Assembly (NCBI GenBank): GCA_933207985.1
Contig: OW240915.1
Coordinates: 278,489,953 to 278,553,952, forward strand
DNA length: 64,000 bases
Origin: Pelobates cultripes
Taxonomy: Eukaryota > Chordata > Amphibia > Anura > Pelobatidae
Direction of reading: 5' to 3'
Shown here: positions 45,522-57,751 of the stretch, piece by piece
How positions within the stretch are numbered: position 1 is the first letter of the stretch
Layout of the letters: the number at the start of each line of letters is the position of its first letter
Notes under the pieces: generated by a model
Databases searched by the model: none
Seen by the model: the letters and a program-made list of their open reading frames with translations, nothing else
What the model was told of the DNA's origin: nothing
Program-made: the position numbers and the translations under genes

Positions 45522-45635
45522 GAGAAGGTAGATCCCCAGATGTTTTAAAACTACTGCTCCATGTGATGCTTGGTGTTTTTTTAGGCATTCTAAAGGCATG
45601 CACAGCATCATGGGAGTTGTAGTTCTAAACAAATA
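45522..45635 (+). repeat. Hairpin MITE, copy 2, truncated by LTR
   Basis: 'aaggtagatccccagatgtt', 'ttaaaactac', 'ggcattctaaaggcatgc' and 'catcatgggagttgtagttc' match the family. The expected closing 'aacatctggggatctacc' is replaced by the LTR starting at 45636. Confidence 0.6.
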
Positions 45636-46183
45636 TGTAGCAGATTCCCCCAATAAGAGACGGCACTCTAAATTGAGGGTGAAGTAGAACTTGGGTTTTT
45701 AATGACACACACTCTGCTTTTATGCAATTCTCCGGTGCAAGGGAGACGCCCACAGACAATTATGAATTACCCAATCACACACTGGTTACATCCCACACAT
45801 CTCCTCCCTTTAGCCTGAAAGGTAACACAATTAGCCGTACAGTTTCAAACATACTTTTTACCCAACTTTCATAACTCTCAAACTATACATCCAATATTAA
45901 TAAAAGTCATTTGAATCCGTTCAGCCGTCTGGGAGATAGATAAGTCACCTTTGACCGTCCGCAAGCACATTTTCATGCCCAAAACAGTTCCAGAGAATCA
46001 GGCTGTGCGACCGGTCTATTTCCCATGTTAAAGTCAGTTCAAACAGACGAACGACAACCATTCGAATTGTCGAACTGTCGAATGAACTTCTCGATGCTTT
46101 GTTTTAAACAGTTTAATTCCCTCAGTCCACACCAGTTTTAAGTCAGCAGCTCGGCACTGGTAAAGGGGATGTGCCGGCCCACA
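45636..46183 (-). mobile_element. LTR (3') of a retrovirus-like element
   Basis: About 548 bp. On the minus strand it starts TGTGGGCC and ends GCTACA. It has a TATA-like GCATAAAAG (complement of 45717-45725) and an ATTAAA signal (complement of 45698-45703). Just outside its start is a purine tract (complement of 46188-46200, A3G7AG3-like), the expected primer for plus-strand DNA, so this is a 3' LTR with a remnant of internal sequence. The flanks do not form a 5-bp duplication, in line with a truncated provirus. Its transcription direction is the same as MRPS28. Confidence 0.7.
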
Positions 46184-46420
46184 GCACCCTCCCCCCCTTT
46201 ATTGAGTTTGGTCTATCAAGTGCGGCAGGGGAGAGGCACGCACCACTGCTGGGGTGATCCACATGAAGGGACCTTTCCCCTGCCTGCCTGGCTCTTGTAG
46301 CTGGGTCCAGGTGAAGGGAGGACCCCAGCTTTTGATCTGAGAAGGGAAGGGCAAACCAACTTTTCGCCCAGAGCCCTGCCTGGGCATGGAGTGTTATCCA
46401 GAGTCCCCTGCATGCCTCTC
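46184..46420 (-). pseudogene. Remnant of retroviral-type internal region
   Basis: The minus-strand frame 46387-46199 (62 codons) ends just before the purine tract. Its closing part ('KGPFMWITPAVVRASPLPH') recalls the small beta-barrel at the C terminus of retroviral integrases. If so, the coding region ends in pol with no envelope gene before the LTR. Short and degraded; the assignment is tentative. Confidence 0.35.
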
Positions 46421-48135
46421 CTTAAGGCTGCTTGGGTGAGCCGACGTCCAGTTTATGCATGTGCGTTGCTTAAGGAAACTAATCCGAAAAAACACCCAAC
46501 CCTGTGGAAGTGGTGGTCAGACATGACAGGGAACATCCGACCCTTTACTTTTTTTGATCTCCTGGAGGAATCAGGAGAACTTGTCTAGCCTAAAGTGGAG
46601 CCATCCGCAGCGATGAAAAGCTGTGCAGCTTATATTGGGACCCATATGGGGACATATTAGGACTTGGAATACTCTTTGCCCCCCCTGTAGCTGGGAGAAC
46701 CTGCGCTGCCACAAGTTGGAAATTAGAAAGGAAAACCAAACATTTTTCAGGCCCCTGCAGAGGGAAGAACTTAGAGACCTTTGGCCAGGGGAAACAGGGA
46801 CTTTGGCCTGATTTGTCCGAACTGGCAGCAGGGAGGATTTGGGCTGAGTTAGGTGGAATCCTTCCCCTCCCCTAAAACCTACAAAGGAAATGCTTCATCC
46901 CTCAATAGCTAAATGCTTCAATAGCTAAATTTAAAAATCCTACAAAGGGAATACTCCATCCTTTCCTGGTGCAGAGATCTTCTTCCTTGCTATGTCAGAG
47001 TACAGCCTGGACTGGCTTGTGACCTCAGCTCTCTGCTGGCTGTGAACAGGATGCTTGCACAGTGACAGAACACGCTGAGGATGTCATCGAACCACAACAG
47101 CAGGCAGGCATAACAATAGGTAATAAAGATTGATATAAAATAGGAGGAATGGTGCTTCAACTTGTGTATCACTCCAAACACACAAAAAACAAGTGTAACA
47201 TATAATAGAGGTGAGAGCACACAATAAGAAAAAAATATTACCACAAACTGTAAAAATGATAGTAGAATCTATAGACAGACTAAAACATACACATAGGGCA
47301 ATATAGTAAAAACTGTATAAATGTGATAAAAGTGATTGTATCCACTCATTTGGTTCTGAGCCACTCCAAAAGCTGGCTCAGACTAAAAGCTTCAATATGA
47401 AGAAGATAGGTGGCCACTTAGTAAGGATCTGGATTTTGGGTTCACAGCTATTGTCTCTTAGGTGCAGCACCAAATGAAATCCAGGATGCCGGATATAGGT
47501 GACGAAAAGCACCAAATACTTTATTTGTTCACAGCTATTGCCTCTTAGGTGCGGCACCTGTGGCTGACGGAACACTGAGGATGTCATAAAGATTCAGCAG
47601 CCAACTTGCCGTGAAGGAGAGCATTCAGTACCATCATCTAGCTTGAAAAACGCAAACCTTGGGATCCACACCCACAGGGAAACCGAATCCGCACTGCATA
47701 GGACAGTGTGGGCATGGACCTTTTCTCCAGTCTCCTTGCCTCTGGACAACCAGCCTGAAATACTTACCTTCACTTAAACCTTTCCTGGAGCACGGTGGCA
47801 CCCGCTTCAATCCTGGCCACTGTCTGCCAAACCAGGTTACTTTAACAATGCCTTGAGCAGGGCTAGCTGAAATAGCCATCTGTTGGCCTGCTGTACATGC
47901 ATTCCAAGAAAACTGAGAGGACCTATACCTTTTTGAGAGACACCCCCTCAATCCCAAACCTAGGTTCCACGTTCTTACCTCCCAGTGTTTGGAAGAATGC
48001 CTGTACTTGTTGCTCTTTTTTTTTTTTTTCCCAAGGGAAGAGAACTCACACTTTACCGATGAACGATGCATTTGATAACAGATGTGCAAAAGGCTGAACT
48101 TGATGGATGCATGTTACTATTTGCACAGATTAAGC
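46421..48135. other. Intergenic stretch between TPD52 and MRPS28
   Basis: May include more decayed provirus up to about 47000. At 47441-47473 and 47527-47560 there is a local duplication of 'ttcacagctattg.ctcttag' followed by 'gtgc.gcacc'. The minus-strand 151-residue frame at 47634-48089 has no recognisable features. Confidence 0.45.
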
Positions 48136-48240
48136 AGGTAGATCCCGAGATGTTGAAGAACTACCTGCCTTTGGAATGACGCATCATGGAACCTGTAGTT
48201 TTAAAACATCTGGGGATCTACCTTTTGGGCACCCCTGGAT
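48136..48240. mobile_element. Hairpin MITE, copy 3, complete right end
   Basis: 'aggtagatcccgagatgtt' and 'aacatctggggatctacct' form inverted arms around 'gacgcatcatggaacctgta'. The outer 'ttttgggcacccctgg' is a hAT-like end. Confidence 0.65.
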
Positions 48241-51200
48241 TAAAACATGCCTACTGCTGTATAAGGTTAGAGAGAATGTGATAAAGCTGCATGGAGAGAA
48301 GAGAACAAGGAGACCGGCCTTAGAGGTGCCACCCTCCTGCAAACAAAAATGTTTACATAAAAATACACCCCAGCATTCACACACTCATACAAAAAATAAT
48401 TATACAACACCTTGCAAATGCAATGCTCACAAATACAATCTTGCAAGGATTGGCACGTGGCAAATCCCCAGTTTGCATAGCACTGTTGAACCCCGAGTGA
48501 GGATCTAGCCTTTGGACACCATGGTCTGTAGAGGGACACTAACAAATTTCTTATGCTGGGCCTCTCGCTTCATTAGTTTCACCACTGGGTTCAGACTATT
48601 TTAGTTTTCACAAATCACAGCTATGTAAGTGTTAAGTATAGTTATAAATCAACATGCAGGCACTATAACAACCCCCCCTCCCCCCCTTTTGTTTCCCACA
48701 TATAATCACTGACCAGGCAATTGCTCCATACAAATGGCGAAAACCAGTATTTGATCATTTTGGCTAACTTAGAAGATACCCGCATCCAATGTGTAGCGAA
48801 GTACAGACCAAAAGGTTTCCTCTGGGTGAACGATCTCTCTATAAAACAGACATGCAGCACACAAACCCAAGTTCACATAGAATTGGCAAAGACAAGAAAG
48901 AGACACCACCACAAATATATCTGGTATTGCAGAACAAACGTGTTTTATTAACCAGAATATTTGACGGAATTAGGATTGGCAGATATCACAAACATCCTCG
49001 TAAAATCATTTTGCCACCACAACAAGAAAGGCCCTTCCACAAAATTATTTTTTAACAATATATTTGGCATGGAAATCATTTGTACAATTACACATGACAA
49101 GACAGTAATCCACAAGCCACAGAACACTAGAATTGTGAGCCCTTGATACATTCGGGAACCAGAAATAAACTCCCCTCTGCGTTATAGGCCTGCAAGAGTC
49201 GATTAGGGATGTCTGTTCTCAGCCCTTCAGCTAATCTTTGCCAGCCACAGTTTGCAACCTAAACACATTCTTAATCCAATAGTTGATTTATTTATGAGCT
49301 ACGATGTTGGGTAATTATCGCTGCATACCTAAGAATGCACACGTCTATTCACTACAAAATGTCTTGCAAGACGTAGACAGAGTGGAAATTATTGTACATA
49401 TGACAGGACTATAGGAGCCAGTTATTGTCAATGAACATACATTGAACTTGCAGTAGAACTCACTATTTATAAGGAACCTGTCCCAGCCGCAGCGACCTTT
49501 TACGAACAATTTCTATACACCCGAACCAAAACAAAGATTGTGCACTTTGATTTCCTAGTGTCCATGCACCAAACTGTATTCGTTATGATTCAAAGAGTGT
49601 AAGACAGTCTGTCAAATCAAATTTGCTATTTTCCCATAAAATAGACAAAAGAGAAACAAACCAGTTTATTTAGTAAAAAGTGTGAAAAGTTGTTAATTTA
49701 AAGTGAATTTCAACTTTCAGGCCAAAATAGCTAAATTTAAAAACAACCTAACTTGGATGTTTTCCAATTTGGCCATTTGTTGACTAAAATATGAAAGTCA
49801 CTTTGAATTTATAACAATCCACACTTGACTGAATAAAGTTCAGTAAAGCTGTCGGCAGTGTATTCAAAAAAGACTAAATTGTAAAATATAGACCAAAATA
49901 GCCTGCGGCTGAATTGGAGAATTTACACAAAATCTGCGGTCTCAACCTGAATTTTGCGTTTGGGTTTTCAATTCACGGTTTAGCAAATAAACCCCAAAGC
50001 TCTTTCATACATGTATCGTTATATCAGGGTACCAAAACTAATGTGTTGCCATATATTAATTTCACAAATAAAAATATTGGCAAAGCATTGCATTAAAGAT
50101 GTGTTTTCAACATGTACAAATGTTTCCCACATCATAAAAATCTAATGATTTACTAGGTACTTACACAGCTGAAGCATATTTATACATCCTATTCTCTGGG
50201 TTTTAACAGTGAACCTGCACCAGACTGAAAAAAAAAAAAAAAAATAGCTTCTACATGCATTGTTTATTATAAGCCGTTTTGTATGGCATTAATATGTGTA
50301 TTGGAAAGTATCCTTTAACTTTTTTGTTTTCATATGAACATATGTGCACAGCAAAGGATTAAAATGCACACTGATTGTCAGATACTGTCATTTAACTCCT
50401 ATTTGTTTAAATGATCATGGATATGCACTTGTAAGAAAATCTAAATAAAATCTAATTAAACACATTATCAGACTTGGCACTTAAGCCTGCCAGGAGCTTA
50501 TTTGACAGTTTTACAATATATAGGCAACAGTATGTGTGCTGACGTATATCTAGTGATTTCAGAAGACTATTACCATACCTGGAAATAGTGGTTTATCAGT
50601 GTACACTATTTGGGATCTGGGAGGAGAGGACACAGGGTACAAGCATTAAATGGCAGGGTAATGGCAATTCCAGACCCCATCTGTGCCAAGAGAAATAGAA
50701 ACGACCGTACAGGCATTGTAAGGAATCAAAACTGCAGTGTGCATCATGTTTAAAAGCTGCACTATTATGTTCTATGGGGTTAAGGGGATTGATCAATGAC
50801 TTACTATGATTTGTGAACAGTCCAGGATAGACAAGATCACAGTCTTCTTATATAGCCTGGGTAGTTTCCATGTTTTACCTATAATATTTTCGCACAGAAC
50901 TATAGGCTTTGTCTATAGTAACACTAGAAAAAAAGGCAATAATTTCTATTTATCCACAAGCTGAACTAATTATTGTCTTCTATAACAGCTTGGTACCTAA
51001 AGAATTATTGCATTGTGTTGAGATTTGAAATGGGGAATTTGCAGTTCAGGATAACCTAAAAATATATATTTTTTTTAGTTTACTGTATACTCCATGGAGT
51101 ATAAATTTTAAAAAAATCTGTGATTTTGTAATTTCCACAGACTCACCTATTCTAGCGAAAAAGTGATAACATGCAAAACATGCACAATGTGACAGATTGG

Positions 51201-51459
51201 CAACAGCCTGCTCTGGTCTAAGTACGTAACTGGGGTTAAAAAATAAAAAGTCACTTAAATAAATTTGATTTTAAGGCACCACACTATAAAGCAAGCTGTA
51301 GACACACTGTAGAATATAGTTTAGAGGTGTTATTCTAATTTCCAAATGGCAAGATCATTAAGATGATAGGGGAACATGTATTTTTGAACTCTGTGACATA
51401 AAATACTGAAATGTACAGATGAAGTGGTTTATTTTTGTTATAACGAACAATACTAGCCC
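48241..51459. other. Intergenic stretch
   Basis: AT-rich DNA with a poly-A run near 50227. Several overlapping short frames on both strands at 48660-49150 share no known features. No gene supported. Confidence 0.5.
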
Positions 51460-51936
51460 TTAAAGGGACTATCCAGTGCCAGGAAAACAAACAGTTTTCC
51501 TGGCACTGCAGGTCCCCTTTCCCTCCCACCCCCGGTTGCTGAAGGGGTGAAAACCCCTTCAGTCACTTACCAAAGGCAGCGACGATGTCCCTCGTCGCTG
51601 CTTCTTCCTCCGCCGCCGCTCCTCCCCTTCATCACGTCAGCCGGCGGGGAAGACTGATCATGCCCGCCGGCTGGGGAGACCTAATGCCGCGCACTAGACC
51701 TCTCCATAGGAAAGCATTGAAAAAGCTTTTCATTGCTTTCCTATGAGGATTTTAGCGACACTGGAGGTCCTCACAAAACCTGTGCTATGGACCGAGAAGT
51801 GCCCTCTAGTGGCTGTCTAGTAGAAAAGTCTGAAAACTGGAATAATTACAGCTGCAGGGGTTAAGGGTAGTGGGAGTTGGCACCCAGACCACTCCAATGG
51901 GCAGAAGTGGTCTGGGTGCCTGGAATGTCCCTTTAA
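51460..51936 (+). mobile_element. T2-type MITE, subfamily 1, complete
   Basis: TTAA at 51460-51463 and 51933-51936. It shares the 'gtgccaggaaaac' stem, a GC-rich interior with 'cctctagtggctgtc' and a 'cacccagaccactcca' stem with the other members. The left end is TTAAAGGGACTATCCAGTG and the right TGGAATGTCCCTTTAA. Confidence 0.85.
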
Positions 51937-53627
51937 TGTTCTTTATAGCCAGAAAATCATTCTGCAGAACACAATGTCCATTAGCCGTGTTACCAGCCAC
52001 TGTAATAATCAGCACTAATTCTCCTGCTTCCTACTTGCAATCATCAGAGTAGAATTGCTTACGTCTGATGTTGAGAAAACCAGTTATGGTGTGCAGGGAC
52101 CCCTCAGCGATTTCCATAAATTTACAAATCTCTGGATGAGCCAGGCATGGGAAATAACACTGGAGAATCATACAGAATAGTCATGAAGGTAGATTAAAAC
52201 TGGCCAACAGCAGCATAAAAGCAAAAAAAAAAAAACACACGAAAAAAAAACGGACAGGATATTCGTTTTAATTAATACATCAAGTGCTGCATGTATTAAA
52301 TCGATTTACAGGGAAGCAGGATGGAAAAATCACTTATAAGATTTTTGGAGGATAATTTATTGTACTGTACAAAAGTATGAGCTCAGCTGCACTGCATGTA
52401 TAGTCTCAGTACATGAACACTGAGTTAATGTAAAACACACACTACACAGTTTGCAGTAAAATGATGCCCTGTCTTTGCGCACACTAAGTTTTGGCACCTA
52501 TGCCTTGCTATTAACCCAAAAAGGACATATGTTAAATGCACTTATAATGGGAAATAGACCCAGGTAACAGTGTAGCAGTTGAGATGGAGGAGTTCGTGGA
52601 GTGGCTTGGTAGGTTTGTTTGTTTTAACTCTGGCTTAGTTAATAGAACATTTGCAAAATGGGATGCATTATTCAGATCAGCCACCAAATAATGTCCAAAG
52701 CTGATATACAAGTATAGATGTATAAACCTCCACTTTAGCATTACAGTGCAGAGTGGAAAGACTGCAGGTGCCCTAACGGAGCATGTTATGTGCCTAATAA
52801 TTTGGAAATGGCACCAGGGAAGTGATTATGGTGCTTACACTGTCCCTTTAAAGAAGTAGGAATGATAATACAAGCATTTAATGACATTTTAAATTTAATA
52901 TTAGCACAGAGGCACAAACTGTGAACCCCACACCTCCCTCCCCCCTCCCCCAGCAGAACACTAGGCAACATCATTAATATACTAAAACAGTAGCAAACTG
53001 AAAACTGAATTGTAGGCTACATTTTTCCATATCAGCTATTTTTGTCTAACAAGTGCAATTTGATGTTTGATGCACTGCAATTCAATGTTTAAATAAAGAA
53101 ACCCCAGTGTCACGATCTGCCAATAAAGTAAGAAAGAGCCCATTGATATCTCATAATAAACCGTATCTCTTAATTTGGGATCAGGTGGATGGCAGCAATT
53201 TATTGTTTACATTAGATGGATCGCGCATGTTTATTGTTACAACATTTTTTTATGTTTGTTTTGTTTTTATTAGTGTCCACACAGTTAATAAAGCTTCCAG
53301 TGTAAAAAAAAAACAAAAAAACATTTGGCAGATATGATGATAAACATTTTGAAGTTGATGCAAAATCAAAAAGAAGACAAAAACATCAAAAACTTTGTGT
53401 TAACAAAAATATACAACCGCTTTTAAACGTATCAGTTGTTAAAGTTGTTAACCCTGTTTCATGCTAATGAAATGAATTGCACACGGCACACACTTCTAGC
53501 ACGCAGAGGGCTAGCATCTAAGGATAGGTTAAAGATACAAAGAAAGAAAGATATGGGACAACGCAGTAGACAGGTTTCACATTTCTTGCAGCATCTTGCA
53601 GTATTGGTTGCTGTACACAGAGACATC
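51937..53627 (-). other. Region downstream of TPD52 incl. probable 3' UTR
   Basis: Immediately after the TPD52 stop this should hold the 3' UTR. On the minus strand AATAAA occurs at the complement of 53267-53272, 53230-53235 and 53199-53204, roughly 360-430 bp after the stop. A T2 right end (TGTCCCTTTAA, to 52851) and poly-A tracts near 52220 are also present. The UTR end cannot be fixed. Confidence 0.4.
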
Positions 53628-53741
53628 TCACTGGGTCTCCAGATCGTTCTCAGTTAAAGAATCTGTGGCACTGGCATTTGCTGTGGAGTTCAACACTTCG
53701 CCAAAATCTCCCGTGGCTGGTCTGCTGCCACCAACTTTGGT
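53628..53741 (-). CDS. TPD52: TPD52 terminal coding exon
   Basis: Minus-strand 114 bp after an acceptor 'cctgtttag', in phase 0, ending in TGA at 53630-53628. The 37 residues contain 'KVGGSRP' and 'GDFGEVLNSTANASAT', a close match to the C terminus of tumor protein D52. D53 (TPD52L1) and D54 (TPD52L2) fit less well. TPD52 is a small coiled-coil adaptor of the secretory and endolysosomal pathway that forms homo- and heteromers. This tail follows the coiled coil and is the more variable part of the family. Confidence 0.95.
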   Translation of the reverse strand, partial: TKVGGSRPATGDFGEVLNSTANASATDSLTENDLETQ

Positions 53742-53964
53742 CTAAACAGGAAAAAAAGTAAGACGAAGTTAGACCAAATGAGCAGAGAACAGATCAACAT
53801 GTATGTTAAAATGCAGCTGTATTGCAACATGTGGGACTAGATTCAAGTCTCATAAACCTTGCTTACAATCCAAAATCCGGACGTATCCGTTCATTCGGGT
53901 GTGGATTAAAAGGGATTTGATTCAGACAAACAGTTTTAAACATATTTTTGCAGTCTAGTTCCAA

Positions 53965-54538
53965 TTAAAGGGACACTTTAGGGTCAGGAACACAAACATG
54001 TATCCCTGACCCTGTAGTGTGAAAAACATTATCTACCCTCCTGGCCACCCCCTTGCTCCCCTAAATCTAGTAAAATCTTACCTTTCTTCCAGTCTGCTAT
54101 TGCTGGTTCTGCACCTGATCTGCCTCCGTGGCTGACATCATCAGGAGTGATAATCTCAACCAATCACAATGCTTCCCCATAGGAAAGCATTGGATTGGCT
54201 GAGATAGTTAATTTGGATTATCTCAGCAAAGCAGGCGGGTCAGGGGGCAGAGCCAAACACCACCCTGGCCTATCAGCATCTTTTTATAGAGAAGCATTGG
54301 ATCAGGAAAGTGCAGTGTCTCCATGCAAAAGGTGGGGACACTGAATGTCAGTGCTGAACACTGTGCAGCAAAGTCCCAGGCCGTGCAGCAAAGTCTCTAG
54401 CAGCCATCTGAGGAGTGGCCATTGGAGTTGTCTCTGAAAACACAGTGTTTACAGCAAAAAGCCTGCAGGGACCGACTATTTACAGCAGAACAACTACATT
54501 AAGCTGTATTTGTTCTGGTGGCTTTAGTGTCCCTTTAA
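53965..54538 (+). mobile_element. T2-type MITE, subfamily 2, in TPD52 last intron
   Basis: TTAA at 53965-53968 and 54535-54538. Ends are TTAAAGGGACACTTTAGGG and TTTAGTGTCCCTTTAA, with the 'gtcaggaacac' stem and hairpins 'ttccccataggaaagcattg' and 'gaaaacacagtgttt'. It lies 224 bp upstream of the TPD52 last exon. Confidence 0.85.
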
Positions 54539-54984
54539 GCAATGTCAATATTTCCTTACATGCTAAACGTTAAAAAAACAAATAGTAACATACAGTTATA
54601 TCCCATTGAATTGTAGAAATAATTAGACAAGGCTGGTTAGCACTATGTATATTCCTTGGTCTGGCTCCTCAAACTGTCTGTGTATAAACAAAACTGCAGA
54701 CCTCTAGTTATTGCTATTTTAGAGTACCAAATTGGCAGCAAAAAGCACTGACATTTGCCATTTAAACCAACACCACAAAACATACATTCCACAATGAATT
54801 GGTAGTCCGTTAAGCTGCCCTTTGTTAAAATAAGCACATTACTATCTAAATATATTGTTCCATGCCGAAATGGTTGAGAACCCAAAACCAGCATCAAAAT
54901 TATTTCTCTTAATAATTAGGTAATGGCTTTGTCCAGGAGACATCTGGCTATAAGGAACAATGCTCGACATTTCTATAAATTTAC

Positions 54985-55033
54985 CTTTAAAGTTTCCACC
55001 TTTTCTTCAAAAGACTTGAATGTGGGTGAATTC
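54985..55033 (-). CDS. TPD52: TPD52 49-bp exon
   Basis: Minus strand, acceptor 'tttttatag', donor GTAAAT. Encodes 'NSPTFKSFEEKVETLK' (the first base completes the codon split across the preceding intron), the segment conserved in all D52-family proteins just after the coiled-coil/Ala-Gly region. Its 49-bp length restores phase 0 for the terminal exon. Confidence 0.95.
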
Positions 55034-57719
55034 CTATAAAAACAAACAGACAGATAATTAACACAAATAGTCCTTACTGTGGATGGTAAACATTGGTAAT
55101 AACTAACAAAATATTCCTATTGTTCCATGATACAGATCGTGGAACTGGCAACAACAAACATTTAATGGACATTATGTAGTGTCTTCTGTATGAGGACACA
55201 TTTTCATAAGTTTGTATTAGTGCATTTTCTTCAAATGAATGTCAAATATATGGATGAAAAACCCCAAATATACAAGGTTACAGAGGTTGAAGTATGGCTC
55301 ATTAGAGTAAATAACCAAAACTAAAAACTGAGCTAGATGCAGTTTATGTTCCCCCAGCAAAGATGAACAGTTTTGCATTACAAAATCACAGTTTTGAGTT
55401 TCCGTATTTCCTCTAACTAAGGCAAGTAATTGAGCTAGGGTGAGCTAGCTGCTTACAGCTTGTCGCCTGTATGTGTAGCTACATGGCAGGGGCTCTGGAA
55501 GCTCAGATATATGGTCATTAGGTACACTGCAGCCACACAAAGCTCCCAGTGGCTCTCACAGTAGTCATGGTTAAACTAGCCAAAGCACATCTCTATTTAG
55601 CTCGCTCGTTCCACCAAGGAATTGGCTCTCTAGTGAGCAAATAGAGAATCTCGGAAAGTACACGTCGAACGGGAAAGCGATTTATAAGTAAAAAAGGGTT
55701 ACGTGGAGAATGGACATGTCCGAGAAGAAGAAGTGGCATTGGGGGTGATGAAAAGGGGTGCATATACAGCACTGCGCTGACAAATATATCCTTGAATTTA
55801 TATACACCCTCCAAATTGATAAATGCACACTCCACATATACATGCCTGCATTCACGGAGGTACTTGCACGGCAAACAAATTAGTCAGGCCTAAAATTGAA
55901 ATACGAATGATATATGTATATGTATAAAATAAAATTAAAAAAAATAGATGGAATATATACTTCCTATCCCACATGAATCACAGCTGCACACTCTGGCATT
56001 AAACAATATGTGCAGTACAATGAGTGAGCAGCAGGGGGCAGAGACATTTACATGCTGCTTCTGTCCACAAACATCCATCTGTAATGCTAATGGATTGTTT
56101 TGTTGCATTATTGGACACTATATTAAATGCTCTCAATTTTATTTATTTTTTCCTGTTTTTTGTTTTTAGTCTAGAGAGCGAGCAACCGGGAATAATTAGC
56201 ACACAAGGCAGTCATTCTCTCTGAACAGCAGCAACTATAATCAAGACAAGATTATCACATATATTACATTTTAAATCCAATAATCATTATAATCGGTATA
56301 AATCGTTCTTGCTTCGAGCGAGGTCACACAAGGCAACATCCTTATACAGTCCATCTTTTACCAATGTTATTTCACATATTTTTATAAATCACATAAGACT
56401 TCATAACGCACTGATCTTAAAGAAAGAAAACCAGAGAATGGACTTCCAGTTCTGACTGTGTTTGTCACTGTCTATGGCTTGTTTCACCCTTAACAAAATC
56501 TAAATATTGAATCCACAAAAATACATTGAGTATTAGCCAGTTTTGTTTACATGTGCCAAGTCTTTAACTAAATCAGCGTTATTAATACTTAAAGACTGAG
56601 GCGACTACTGTGGAAAACAACCAAGTCGTTTAAGCTGGTTATTTTTTTTTTTAATTCATTTTTTATAATAACCTTCTGAATGAAGCAATTAGTTATTTTT
56701 AAATTTGAGTGTCACAGTCATTTATGGAAAATTAACGAGTGTCTGTGCACTTGTTCATTACAAGATTTTGAAATGGCTATAAGGGGGGAGGGGGAGGGAT
56801 TCATAGACTAAAATGTACCAAATATCAATAACTTATTTATCCATACACACCTATAAGAGGAATATTTTGTACAAGAAAAAAAAAAATATATATACCAGAT
56901 TGCTTTAGTTTACATACACACAGACACACTTGTACATATACTGGTTTGCTCTAAAACTGACTCCTTTAATAAAAGCTTCTAAACAAATCAAACTTTTCAA
57001 AATATTTTAAGCTTTGTTATATCACAGCAGATCTGTACCTTGTGTGTATCTACTATATGCTGACAATATAAGGTTACCCAATATTACTACATGCTGACCC
57101 ATAGATCCAATGGTTAGATGCAGATTGGGATGAAAGGTATGTTATTTAGCAGCTTAATTTCTGAAACAAATGTAACTGTACTTGTACCCCATTATAAAAA
57201 GAAGTGTGTATATGTCCATTGGTTTCACGGGATACATTACCTCATTGCAGGCATGCTAATTGAGTGCTGTATAGAACGAATACTAAAGGCAGCATTAAGG
57301 GAAAAGATAACGAGAGTTAGTGAAGGAAAAGTAGGTTAATTGCACCACAGGCAGTCTAAGAATATTTAGCATCTGCAAATCCCTGATGATATGAGAAAAA
57401 CAACAACAACAAAAAAGGTTTGCACCCAAAAAAAAAAAAACAGACACGATAACAGACAAATCTAAGACAGAGGTGAAACAATGTGTCAATGGGAATCTAT
57501 TATGGGATCTTAACTATGATCCTAAAACAAAACCCAATGAAACAGTAACGAAAACTTAAGACGATGGATGTCAGAACGTTAGTGGCAAAAATGGGGGGTC
57601 TTCAAGATAGCTCTCCATATATATCTCAAGTAAGGTATTGGAAGACATTAACAGATGGGGTATACACCGCGATCATCAGCATGCACAGTGACAGATACAT
57701 CACTATGTATGTATGAATG

Positions 57720-57751
<32 letters not shown>

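Noticed and set aside
45204..45653. 149-residue minus-strand frame as a longer MRPS28 start
   Set aside because: The part upstream of the ATG at 45375 is encoded by MITE and LTR sequence. Only the last 56 codons before the donor look like MRPS28.
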